Source of the DNA: Fusibacillus kribbianus
Lineage (GTDB): Bacteria; Bacillota; Clostridia; Lachnospirales; Lachnospiraceae
Length of the DNA stretch: 64,000 bases
Direction of reading: 5' to 3'
NCBI RefSeq assembly: GCF_030053595.1
Contig: NZ_JASGBQ010000002.1
Location: 186,001-250,000, forward strand
Of this stretch, positions 17,440-24,487 are shown in pieces. A model generated the notes under the pieces. The model was not told the DNA's origin. It worked only from the letters and a program-made list of their open reading frames with translations, and did no database searches. Both the position numbers and the translations under genes were made by a program. Every line of letters begins with the position of its first letter. The first letter of the stretch is position 1.

Positions 17440-18437
17440 GCTTCGTTTTCCTCCTTTCTGTTTTCTTCATCGTATTTCCAGCACCTTACCTGACAGTCAC
17501 CATACTGAATCAGGGACGGTTCCTCCGTCTTACACTTTTCTGTTGCATACGGACAGCGAGGCCAGAATTTGCAGCCTGCCGGCATATTGTACTGATTCGG
17601 TACAGTACCTTCAATGGTAAACAGGGAATCTACCTTCTCATCCAGTCTGGGAATGGATTTCAGCAGTCCGACCGTATAAGGATGCTTCGGATTCTTAAAG
17701 ACTTCTTTTGCACGTCCGTACTCAACCACTCTGCCGGCGTACATGATCATGATAGCGTCGGCCATGGAAGCCACAACGCCCATATCATGGGTGATCAGCA
17801 TAATTGCAGAACCGGTCTCATCCTTAAGTTCTCTCATCAATTTAAGGATCTGTGCCTGAATGGTCACATCGAGTGCCGTAGTCGGTTCATCAGCGATCAA
17901 AAGCTTGGGATTGCACATGAGTGCCATGGCGATCATAACTCTCTGCTTCATACCGCCGGAGAGCTGATGAGGATATTCCTTCAGTCTCTTCTCGGGGGAA
18001 GGAATGCCTACCTTGATCATCATGTCCAATGCCAGCTTCCTTGCCTCACTTTTTGACACATTTCTGTGAGTCTGAACGGTCTCCATCAACTGCTTTTCGA
18101 TGGTCATGACCGGATTCAGGGAAGTCATGGGATCCTGGAAGATCATGGCAATATCCTTGCCGCGCACCTTGCACATTTCCTTTTTGGAAAGCTCCACCAG
18201 ATTGCGGCCGTCAAAATTGATCTCACTACCCTTTTCGATCTTCGCATAATCTATCAGAAGATTCAGGATCGAAAGAGAAGTCACGCTCTTTCCGCATCCG
18301 GACTCTCCTACTATTCCGAGGATCTCACCGGGCGCCACCTGAAAATCCACGCCGTCAACAGCCGGCACAACGCCCTTTCTGGTATAAAAATATGTTCTCA
18401 GATTTTTTACTTCCAATAATGGCTTCTGTTCCTGCAT
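17436..18437 (-). CDS. oppD: oligopeptide ABC transporter, ATP-binding protein (OppD/DppD type)
   Basis: Partner ATPase of OppF. The 333 residues contain Walker A GESGCGKSV, signature LSGGMKQRVMIAMAL, Walker B LLIADEPTTALDVT and LITHDMGVVASMAD. The C-terminal extension has the same type of cysteine cluster (CKFWPRCPYATEKC). It overlaps oppF by 4 bp, which implies translational coupling. Confidence 0.95.
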   Translation of the reverse strand: MQEQKPLLEVKNLRTYFYTRKGVVPAVDGVDFQVAPGEILGIVGESGCGKSVTSLSILNLLIDYAKIEKGSEINFDGRNLVELSKKEMCKVRGKDIAMIFQDPMTSLNPVMTIEKQLMETVQTHRNVSKSEARKLALDMMIKVGIPSPEKRLKEYPHQLSGGMKQRVMIAMALMCNPKLLIADEPTTALDVTIQAQILKLMRELKDETGSAIMLITHDMGVVASMADAIMIMYAGRVVEYGRAKEVFKNPKHPYTVGLLKSIPRLDEKVDSLFTIEGTVPNQYNMPAGCKFWPRCPYATEKCKTEEPSLIQYGDCQVRCWKYDEENRKEENEA

Positions 18438-18449
18438 GGCTCTCTCCTC

Positions 18450-19334
18450 CTATATCTTCATCTTCGGGTCAAGGGCATCGCGCAGACCGTCGCCAAAGAA
18501 GTTAATGCTAAGGACAGTGATCACCAGGCAAAGTCCCGGCGGAACCCATGTCCAGGGCTGCTTGGAAAGAACCACGATGGACTGGGCGTCATACATCAGA
18601 TTTCCCCAGGAAGCCGTAGGGGGCTGCACGCCCATACCCAGGAAGCTTAAGGATGCCTCCATCAAAATGGACGAAGCAGTACGGAAAGTCATCGTGATCA
18701 GACAGGGAGCGAAGGAGTTCGGAAGAATATATTTAGTAATGATCTTCCAGTTCTTCGTTCCGATTGCCTTTGCCGATTCCACATATTCCTTTTCACGAAC
18801 CGAGAGTACCCGGCTGTGTATCAGTCTTGCAAACTGTGTCCAGCCTAAAACACCGAGAACCACCGTGATGGAAACCACGGACGGACCCATGACAGCCACC
18901 AGAACCAGGATCAGCATCATGGAAGGGAAAGACATGAACACATCTGCCAGACGCATGATGATCGTCTCAACCCAGCCTCTGTAATAACCGGCCAGCAGTC
19001 CAAGAGGAACACCGATCAGCATGGATACGATCGTTGACAGGATACCTACAACAAGCGAGATCCGTCCGCCGTATACAAGACGCGCAAAAATATCACGGCC
19101 TGTCCGATCTGTTCCCAGCCAGTGCTCTGCACTGGGCTTCTGATTGAAGCCGCCCTTCGAAAATGAAGTATACGGATCCAGCTTCAAAAGCGGAGGAAGA
19201 ACAATTACCAGTATAATCAATAATATAATCAGCCCCAGTCCGATGACTGCCAGCTTATGAGACATAAAGCGTTCCAGTACATCGTGCATATAGGAGTTCT
19301 TTTTATTTTTCTTATTCTTGCTTTCGTTACCCAT
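18450..19334 (-). CDS. oppC: oligopeptide ABC transporter, permease (OppC/DppC type)
   Basis: Inner-membrane permease, 294 residues from the ATG at 19334. It has an N-terminal OppC_N segment (RFMSHKLAVIGLGLIILLII), then five further membrane helices and the EAA loop ESAKAIGTKNWKIITKYILPN that contacts the ATPases. GTDRTGRDIFARLVYGGRIS is typical of the OppC/DppC group. GGAGG precedes the chosen start; the longer frame adds 17 residues that overlap oppB. Confidence 0.95.
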   Translation of the reverse strand: MGNESKNKKNKKNSYMHDVLERFMSHKLAVIGLGLIILLIILVIVLPPLLKLDPYTSFSKGGFNQKPSAEHWLGTDRTGRDIFARLVYGGRISLVVGILSTIVSMLIGVPLGLLAGYYRGWVETIIMRLADVFMSFPSMMLILVLVAVMGPSVVSITVVLGVLGWTQFARLIHSRVLSVREKEYVESAKAIGTKNWKIITKYILPNSFAPCLITMTFRTASSILMEASLSFLGMGVQPPTASWGNLMYDAQSIVVLSKQPWTWVPPGLCLVITVLSINFFGDGLRDALDPKMKI

Positions 19335-19350
19335 TTGTATCTCCTCCCAT

Positions 19351-20307
19351 CTATTTATAGCTGATTCTCGGATCCAATAACCCATAAATAAGATCAGTAA
19401 TCAGGTTTCCGATCAAAACAACAATGGCTATAAATACTGTGATTCCCATGATACAGGGATAATCTCTGGCATTTATGGAATCCACCATCAAGGAACCGAT
19501 TCCCGGCCAGCTGAAGATCTGTTCTGTTACAACGGCACCGCCAACGATGAAAGGCAGATTCATACCGATCGTTGTGACAACAGGGATCAGAGCGTTTCTG
19601 AGACCATGGCGGATAACGACACGTTTTTCCTTAAGACCTTTCTCTCTCGCAGTCCTTATGTAATCCTCCTGAAGTACCTCAAGCATACTGCCGCGGACCT
19701 GGCGGATCAAATTACCGATCTGCTGGAATGCAAGGACCGTCACCGGCAGGATCATATGACGCAATAGATCCACAAAGGATTTTGAGCTTGCCGTTGTATA
19801 CATACCACTGATGGGCAGAGCCTTCATACGTACGCCGAAAATATAAACCAAAAGCAACGCGACAAAGAAGTTGGGAGCTGCCGCTGCCAGGAATGAAATA
19901 CCGGAAGCAATGTAATCCCAAAGAGAATAAGGCTTAACCGCTGCACCTACGCCCATGGGAATAGCCAGGATCACCGATACTACAACTGATGTGAGAGTGA
20001 TCAGAAGGGTCGGCCCCAATCTGTTTAAGATCATCTCCAATACAGGCTCAGTTGTCCGGTAGGAAATACCGAAATTCCCCTGCAGCATTCTGATAAACCA
20101 GTGGAAATACTGGATAATGACCGGCTGATCCAGTCCATAATGATGCTTCAGTCGGGCAATATCCTCGGCACTAAGCTGTGCAGTACCCACGATCATATCA
20201 ATAGGATCACCTGGTGCCATCGACGACAGAAAATAAGCGAGTATTGTAATACCGATAAAGGTCGGGATAATGATCAATATTCGCTTTCCCACATACTTGA
20301 GTTTCAT
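19351..20307 (-). CDS. oppB: oligopeptide ABC transporter, permease (OppB/DppB type)
   Basis: First structural gene of the operon, 318 residues from the ATG at 20307 (MKLKYVGKRILIIIPTFIGI). Six membrane helices are expected. LKHHYGLDQPVIIQYFHW and FGISYRTTEPVLEMI are typical OppB features, and the EAA loop reads RTAREKGLKEKRVVIRHGLRN. AAAAGGAGG supports the start; the longer frame adds 20 residues inside the leader. OppB and OppC together form the transmembrane channel. Confidence 0.95.
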   Translation of the reverse strand: MKLKYVGKRILIIIPTFIGITILAYFLSSMAPGDPIDMIVGTAQLSAEDIARLKHHYGLDQPVIIQYFHWFIRMLQGNFGISYRTTEPVLEMILNRLGPTLLITLTSVVVSVILAIPMGVGAAVKPYSLWDYIASGISFLAAAAPNFFVALLLVYIFGVRMKALPISGMYTTASSKSFVDLLRHMILPVTVLAFQQIGNLIRQVRGSMLEVLQEDYIRTAREKGLKEKRVVIRHGLRNALIPVVTTIGMNLPFIVGGAVVTEQIFSWPGIGSLMVDSINARDYPCIMGITVFIAIVVLIGNLITDLIYGLLDPRISYK

Positions 20308-20649
20308 AGGCTTCCTCCTTTTACTCCCTTTTTCTCCATCAAAAAACGTTTTCTCGAATAAAAACACAAAAGAGTCTTGTAAAAGACCCCTTTATCCATA
20401 CAAAAACAGTACCCTCTTTTCGGAAACCTCTACGCCTCCGGAAAAGATTATTCTTTATATGTACTTGCATCGACATACGGAGTCTGACGGAACGTATACT
20501 CCATGCGGAGCATACGAATGCCCTGAGGGCAGAACCGCCGCCGCAATTCTTCGGCGGCAGATTTTCTAAAAAGAGGCTGCATCCCCGTCATAATATTCCC
20601 ATCCGTATTGTCAAGGTTTTCCGTGATACGTTTCCCCTTTTTATTTACT
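20308..20649 (-). promoter_or_regulatory. long structured 5' leader of the opp operon
   Basis: From the predicted start near 20649 to the oppB ATG there are about 340 nt. On the minus strand they contain a 9-bp hairpin GTATGCTCC/GGAGTATAC with a 4-nt loop (20494-20515), a GC-rich 7-bp stem GCCGCCG/CGGCGGC (20537-20558), and a GTCTT/AAGAC stem followed by TCTTTTGTGTTTTT (about 20358-20388) that could act as a weak terminator. A small open frame lies across the first two hairpins. I recognise no known riboswitch or T-box. Confidence 0.45.
20448..20591 (-). CDS. possible small leader protein, 47 residues
   Basis: Open frame inside the opp leader: it starts MTGMQPLFRKSAAEELRRRF and ends TPYVDASTYKE. 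It is Arg- and Gln-rich with no membrane segment. Upstream is GGATGGG at about 7 nt, a mediocre ribosome site. The segment is visibly richer in G and C than the AT-rich DNA on either side, which favours a coding or structured origin. It could be a regulatory peptide, a relic of a lost gene, or chance. I do not recognise it. Confidence 0.3.
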   Translation of the reverse strand: MTGMQPLFRKSAAEELRRRFCPQGIRMLRMEYTFRQTPYVDASTYKE

Positions 20650-20655
20650 AATCAT

Positions 20656-20684
20656 ATTATACATAAAACCCGAATAAAAATCAA
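20656..20684 (-). promoter_or_regulatory. sigma-A promoter of the opp operon
   Basis: Minus strand: TTGATT (20679-20684), 17-bp spacer, TATAAT (20656-20661). The predicted start is near 20649, about 340 nt before oppB. Confidence 0.72.
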
Positions 20685-20776
20685 CTATTGAGACAAAATG
20701 TTTTATAAAAAGAGCAAAAATATTATATTTTTGGTAAGAACCTCCAATTCTCAGCAGTGATTCCTGTTGAAAACGC

Positions 20777-21229
20777 TTATAAGTATTCCGGTCCAAAGCT
20801 TTCTGGAAGGAGCTCCTCCAGAAAAAGCGCCCGATATTCCCCAGTCGGTTTCGCCAGAATCACCTGAAATTCTTTCGGATGTACAAACTCTCTGAGTACC
20901 TGCCTGCAGATGCCGCAGGGCGGACAGTAATCCTCTGCCCTGCCATTTTTCCCTCCCATAATGACAATACAGATAAAATCCCGCTTTCCCTCACTGACTG
21001 CTTTAAACACCGCCGTCCGCTCCGCACAGTTTCCTGCCGGATAAGAAGCGTTCTCCACATTACAGCCTGTATAGATACTCCCGTCTCTGCATAAAAGTGC
21101 AGCTGCCACATGAAACCCGGAATACGGTGCATATGCCAGCGCAAGCTGATGTTTTGCCGCTTCGATGAGCGTCGGAAGGGGCAGGGGGATCCCCTGACTG
21201 TTTTTATCAGTATTCGAATTTTCCGACAT
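20777..21229 (-). CDS. cdd: cytidine deaminase
   Basis: Deaminates cytidine and deoxycytidine to uridine and deoxyuridine for salvage. The zinc site is visible: Cys with catalytic Glu in AGNCAERTA and the Cys pair in PPCGICRQV; NVENASYPAG is the substrate-binding segment. At 150 residues it is slightly longer than the usual 130-140, owing to an N-terminal extension of about 20 residues (MSENSNTDKNSQGIPLPLP). GGAGG precedes the start. It lies 50 bp downstream of deoC, a typical nucleoside catabolism pair. Confidence 0.95.
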   Translation of the reverse strand: MSENSNTDKNSQGIPLPLPTLIEAAKHQLALAYAPYSGFHVAAALLCRDGSIYTGCNVENASYPAGNCAERTAVFKAVSEGKRDFICIVIMGGKNGRAEDYCPPCGICRQVLREFVHPKEFQVILAKPTGEYRALFLEELLPESFGPEYL

Positions 21230-21279
21230 GGTATCCCCCTCCTCTCGTTATCCAAATCCACCCTGATCTGTAAAACCGC

Positions 21280-21939
21280 TTAAGCCTGCTTTTCTGCCTT
21301 TATGATCTTCACCAGACGGCTGGTTCCAAGCCTGTCCGCACCGAGGCTCACAAATTTCTCTGCATCGTCAAAGGAGCTGATGCCGCCTGCTGCCTTGATC
21401 TTCACATCAGGCCCCACATGTGCCGCGAAAAGCTCCACATCGGCAAAGGTAGCTCCCGCTTTGGAAAAGCCGGTGGAGGTTTTGATGTAATCTGCTTTTG
21501 CATCCGTCACAGCCTTGCAGAGGGCGACCTTCTCTTCCTCCGTAAGCAGACAGGTTTCAATAATAACCTTCAGGATCTTATCCCCGCAGATCTCCTTCAG
21601 AGTCCGGATCTCTTCCGTAACCTTTTCGAAATTTCCCTCCCGCACATCGCCAAGGTTCACCACCATGTCGATCTCATCGGCGCCTTCCTTCAGAGCCTCT
21701 CTCGTCTCAAAGGCCTTCACTGCAGTCGTATTGTAGCCATTGGGAAAACCGATGACCGTACAAACCGCCATGCGGTCTCCCACATATTCCTTCACCCTCT
21801 TCACATAGGACGGAGGAATACATACCGATGCAGTCCCGTAGCAGATCGCATCATCGCAAATCGTCTGAATCTCTTCCCAGGTAGCAGTCTGGGATAAAAG
21901 AGTATGGTCCACACGCTTCAAAATGTCTTCTCTGTTCAT
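21280..21939 (-). CDS. deoC: deoxyribose-phosphate aldolase
   Basis: Splits 2-deoxyribose-5-phosphate into acetaldehyde and glyceraldehyde-3-phosphate, the last step of deoxynucleoside breakdown. It is a 219-residue TIM barrel. The Schiff-base lysine is in [17 protein letters not shown] and a second conserved lysine in [35 protein letters not shown] is typical of the short bacterial type. GGAGAG lies upstream of the ATG. It is first in a two-gene unit with cdd and has a candidate promoter and palindrome just upstream. Confidence 0.96.
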   Translation of the reverse strand: MNREDILKRVDHTLLSQTATWEEIQTICDDAICYGTASVCIPPSYVKRVKEYVGDRMAVCTVIGFPNGYNTTAVKAFETREALKEGADEIDMVVNLGDVREGNFEKVTEEIRTLKEICGDKILKVIIETCLLTEEEKVALCKAVTDAKADYIKTSTGFSKAGATFADVELFAAHVGPDVKIKAAGGISSFDDAEKFVSLGADRLGTSRLVKIIKAEKQA

Positions 21940-21980
21940 GATCTCGTCTCTCCTTATTACCTGTATTTAAACTCCTTTTT

Positions 21981-22009
21981 ACTATAGCACGATTTATTTC
22001 TTTTTGCTA
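21981..22009 (-). promoter_or_regulatory. candidate promoter of deoC-cdd
   Basis: Minus strand: TAGCAA (22004-22009), 17-bp spacer, TATAGT (21981-21986). The weak -35 box fits a regulated promoter. Confidence 0.5.
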
Positions 22010-22015
22010 TCCCTA

Positions 22016-22035
22016 TTTAAGGAAGGTTCCTTAAA
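22016..22035. promoter_or_regulatory. palindromic operator-like site upstream of deoC
   Basis: TTTAAGGAA and TTCCTTAAA form 9-bp arms around a 2-nt centre. The site ends six bp upstream of the candidate deoC -35 box. No U tract follows on either side, so a protein-binding site is more likely than a terminator. The binding protein is unknown. Confidence 0.5.
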
Positions 22036-22114
22036 GCAGGTGCGGCAGCTTTTTATACAGGTTTTCCGCATTGAGACCATTCATATGACATGAAGCATTT
22101 CCCCGTCCTTCTCC

Positions 22115-22870
22115 TTATACTGCATCGAAAGCCTGATCCAGATCTGCGATGATATCATCAATATGCTCCGTGCCAATGGAAAGCCGGATGGTACTGCGGC
22201 TGATCCCCACATTTGCAAGTTCCTCATCCGTCAACTGGGAATGAGTGGTCGTTGCCGGATGGATAACCAAAGATTTCACATCAGCGACATTTGCCAGCAG
22301 GGAAAAGATTTTCAGGTTGTCAATAAACCGGAAGGCCTCCTCCTGTCCTCCTTTGATCTCAAAGGTAAAAATAGATGCTCCGCCATTGGGGAAATATTTC
22401 TCATATAAAGTATGATCTGGATGCTTGGTATTGGGCTGAATGGCATCCTCTACCTCCTTCAGATTATGTACGTCAACAAAGGTAGACTCAATTCCATAGA
22501 GGGGAAGTGTATGCGCCAGAAGATTGCTGGTGCCGCCATAGATGGTCTTCTGAGCAACAATATGTTCCCCCTGCGAAGCCAGTGTCTGAATCGTATAAGT
22601 GATTGCTGCTGCCCCGGAGGCAACTGCCAGCCCCGCCACACCGCCTTCCAGCGCGGCGATCCGTTCTTCAAATATTGCCTGTGTGGAATTGGTCAGGCGG
22701 CCATAGATATTACCTGCATCAGCCAGCCCAAAACGGTCTGCAGCATGCTGACTGTTGTGGAACACATAGGAAGTAGTCGCATAAATAGGGACTGCCCGTG
22801 CATCCGAAGCGGGATCCGGTTTTTCCTGTCCTACATGAAGCTGAAGTGTTTCAAATTTATAATTGCTCAT
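22115..22870 (-). pseudogene. metY: O-acetylhomoserine sulfhydrylase with large in-frame internal deletion
   Basis: Normal MetY is about 425-430 residues and makes homocysteine from O-acetylhomoserine and sulfide using PLP. Here the frame is open but only 251 residues long. The N-terminus is intact (FETLQLHVGQEKPDPASDAR through EDAIQPNTK, about residue 149). The next residues, HPDHTLYEKYFPNGGASIFT, belong to the C-terminal part. About 175 residues are missing, including the segment with the PLP lysine (normally SATK.IGGHG) and the PLP-ring aspartate. The product should be catalytically dead. The reading frame, ribosome site (AAAAGGAG) and leader are intact, so the deletion may be recent. A role as a shortened protein cannot be excluded. 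Confidence 0.85.
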
Positions 22871-22924
22871 AACGATAATCTCCTTTTATTCTTCAGATTT
22901 TTGGTATAATGGGAATTTGAGCAT

Positions 22925-22957
22925 AAAAAATCCGGGACGCTTCAAAAGCTCCCGGAC
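22925..22957 (-). terminator. attenuator terminator in the metY leader
   Basis: Minus strand: TCCGGGA-GC, a 7-nt loop, then GC-G-TCCCGGA and TTTTTT (22925-22930). It ends about 55 nt before the metY ATG. The left arm also pairs over 10 bp with an upstream segment at 23041-23050 (CTCCCGGACA with TGTCCGGGAG at 22949-22958), which would form an antiterminator and exclude this hairpin. Confidence 0.8.
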
Positions 22958-22976
22958 AAATGGCATGATAAGAATT

Positions 22977-23111
22977 TCATAACGAAAAATCATACATCGG
23001 TGCAACACAAAGCAGACGAATGCACCTGGCCATATAAAAATGTCCGGGAGAACAACATTCGGCAACAACACATGATAAGCTCATAAGAATTGTTTGTTCT
23101 GTACATAGCAT
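22977..23111 (-). CDS. possible Cys-rich leader peptide A of metY, 44 residues
   Basis: Open frame starting MLCTEQTILMSLSCVVAECC, with AAAGGAG four nt before the ATG, the best ribosome site in the leader. Six of 44 residues are Cys, including a Cys-Cys pair (codons 19-20, 23052-23057) directly before the 5' arm of the antiterminator. The stop codon is about 19 nt before the terminator-side arm. This layout fits ribosome-mediated attenuation, but translation is not shown. Confidence 0.4.
   Translation of the reverse strand: MLCTEQTILMSLSCVVAECCSPGHFYMARCIRLLCVAPMYDFSL
22990..23073 (-). CDS. possible Cys-rich leader peptide B of metY, 27 residues
   Basis: In a different frame from peptide A: ATG TGT TGT TGC, giving MCCCRMLFSRTF and ending ALCCTDV. 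Three consecutive Cys codons follow the start and a Cys pair lies near the end. A ribosome waiting at codons 2-4 would leave the antiterminator arm (23041-23050) free. The ribosome site is weak (ATGAG), so this frame may be re-initiated from or be secondary to peptide A. Confidence 0.4.
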   Translation of the reverse strand: MCCCRMLFSRTFLYGQVHSSALCCTDV

Positions 23112-23152
23112 TCTTCTCCTTTCCAGATTGATTGCTCAAATTCGTTGTGCTT

Positions 23153-23181
23153 ATATTACACCTATTTGCCTATTATATCAA
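23153..23181 (-). promoter_or_regulatory. promoter of the metY leader
   Basis: Minus strand: TTGATA (23176-23181), 17-bp spacer, TAATAT (23153-23158). Predicted start near 23146, giving a leader of about 275 nt. Confidence 0.68.
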
Positions 23182-23193
23182 TGGGTAAATAGG
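23161..23193. promoter_or_regulatory. inverted repeat between metY leader and rrf2; candidate Rrf2 operator
   Basis: CCTATTTGCC (23161-23170) and GGTAAATAGG (23184-23193) are inverted copies with one mismatch, 13 nt apart. The repeat covers the -35 box and spacer of the metY promoter and lies just upstream of the rrf2 -35 box, as expected for a site that represses both. Confidence 0.6.
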
Positions 23194-23199
23194 TTTTTC

Positions 23200-23229
23200 T
23201 TGCATAATACCATTCCACTGAGGTAGAAT
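23200..23229 (+). promoter_or_regulatory. promoter of the rrf2 gene
   Basis: TTGCAT (23200-23205), 18-bp spacer, TAGAAT (23224-23229). It leaves a short leader to the ATG at 23254. Confidence 0.6.
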
Positions 23230-23253
23230 AGGAGAAAAAGGAGGAATGCTATT

Positions 23254-23661
23254 ATGATTTCAACAAAAGGAAGATATGCCCTTCGCTTTATGATAGATCT
23301 GGCTGAACAATCGACCGAGTCCCCTGTCCCTCTTGACGAAGCTGCCGGCAGACAGGGAATTTCAAAAAAATATCTGGAAATCGTGGTAAAAATACTGGTT
23401 AAAGGCAAACTGGTAAAGGGCACAAGCGGAAAGGGCGGCGGATATCGTCTTACGCGCAGCCCGAAAGAATATACAGTTGGTGAGATTCTGGAATTAACGG
23501 AAGGGACACTCGCTTCCGTTGCATGTCTCGTCAACGAGGCAGAACTCTGCCCAAGAAAAGCTGTCTGTAAAACTCTGCCGATGTGGATAAAATTTGATTC
23601 CGTGGTGCACGATTTTTTCTTCCATATCACCCTTTCTGATCTGGTTGAGGGAAAAGTATAA
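23254..23661 (+). CDS. Rrf2-family transcriptional regulator (CymR/IscR-like)
   Basis: A 135-residue winged-helix repressor. MISTKGRYALRFMIDLAEQS and the recognition region SKKYLEIVVKILVKGKLVKG, followed by GKGGGYRLTRSPKEYTVGEIL, are classic Rrf2 features. Three cysteines at 91, 99 and 105 (C-X7-C-X5-C) sit where IscR-type proteins bind an iron-sulfur cluster, so it may sense cluster or redox state; CymR of Bacillus, by contrast, works through CysK and has no cluster. The divergent position next to metY and the shared inverted repeat point to a sulfur-metabolism regulator. AGGAGG supports the start. Confidence 0.9.
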   Translation: MISTKGRYALRFMIDLAEQSTESPVPLDEAAGRQGISKKYLEIVVKILVKGKLVKGTSGKGGGYRLTRSPKEYTVGEILELTEGTLASVACLVNEAELCPRKAVCKTLPMWIKFDSVVHDFFFHITLSDLVEGKV

Positions 23662-23680
23662 ATTCCCTGATCGATTAAAC

Positions 23681-24445
23681 TCATCTGGAAGAAGAAAACT
23701 CTGTCATATGCTTCCGGTACCAGAGCGGGAGAAAATTCCTCTGACAATGATAGTTTTCCCGCTCCCGAATGCCGGTCGCTTCAAAAAAGGTCTTCCAAAG
23801 ATCCTCATATTCGTCAGAAACTCCCTGGTTTCTCCGATAAGCATCCGCTTCCTCCAAAGAAAGCCCGGCCACTGCCCAGTCCTTCCCAGCTCCATGGATG
23901 GCTGCTTCCCCGTGAACATCGTCATAGATCACCCAGTTTTCATCCGGAAACCGATCGGCGAAATGGGATGCAACCAGTGTGACAACACGGCTTTTGGGAG
24001 AAATCTCTGCAAACAGCACACCGTTTTTCATCTGTTCAAAACGAATAAACTCCAGATACCGGTGTGCTTCATTTCCCACCATTCTGTCCACCTCAAACAG
24101 CCGCCTCACGGCAGGAAGCTGCAAAAGCTGCAGCGTCTCCCTGCCATATCGGAAGCCTTCCACCAGAAAACGGTATATGATATCTGCCCGTTCCGGCTCC
24201 CGTGAAACAGCTGTCCGGTACACCGCTCGAAAAGCTTCCGCCGAAATTTTTCTCCTGATGGAACGCGCCACCTTCTCCGCCTTTTCCGAATCCGGCAGAA
24301 CCTCCTCATACTCCATAAAAAACTCCGGCTCGTACTGGTTCTTCATAAGGACACGTACGCCATCATGTCCCAGGCCGGAAGCCCAGGCATCGTAAATCCC
24401 GGTAAAGATCCCTTCCAGAGAATCCTCACACAAATATCCCCGCAT
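23681..24445 (-). CDS. DUF4130 protein (TIGR03915 family), partner of radical SAM protein
   Basis: A 254-residue protein of the family described as a putative DNA metabolism protein. It opens YLCEDSLEGIFTGIYDAWASG; other features are RRFLEVDRMVGNEAHRYLEFIRF-like segment (here RLFEVDRMVGNEAHRYLEF) and ENWVIYDDVHGEAAIHGAG. No catalytic motif is certain by eye. Family members nearly always lie next to the radical SAM gene found here immediately upstream (42 bp), and in some bacteria are fused to a uracil-DNA glycosylase-like domain. A role in nucleic acid repair or modification is therefore likely but unproven. Confidence 0.85.
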   Translation of the reverse strand: MRGYLCEDSLEGIFTGIYDAWASGLGHDGVRVLMKNQYEPEFFMEYEEVLPDSEKAEKVARSIRRKISAEAFRAVYRTAVSREPERADIIYRFLVEGFRYGRETLQLLQLPAVRRLFEVDRMVGNEAHRYLEFIRFEQMKNGVLFAEISPKSRVVTLVASHFADRFPDENWVIYDDVHGEAAIHGAGKDWAVAGLSLEEADAYRRNQGVSDEYEDLWKTFFEATGIRERENYHCQRNFLPLWYRKHMTEFSSSR

Positions 24446-24487
24446 CCTCCATCCCCTCTCTCCCGCCTTATCAAAAGGCAGGCTGCA

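Noticed and set aside
22886-23071. 61-codon minus-strand frame in the metY leader
   Set aside because: It runs through the terminator hairpin, has no ribosome site, and is the third frame of the region that encodes the Cys-rich leader peptides; fewer Cys codons and less fit to an attenuator.
22870-23146. SAM riboswitch or T-box for metY
   Set aside because: The S-box core and the T-box AGGGTGG...ACCGCG sequence are not present; only the terminator is shared with those switches.
23178-23747. 189-codon minus-strand frame opposite rrf2
   Set aside because: Antisense to a clear Rrf2 gene, no ribosome site.
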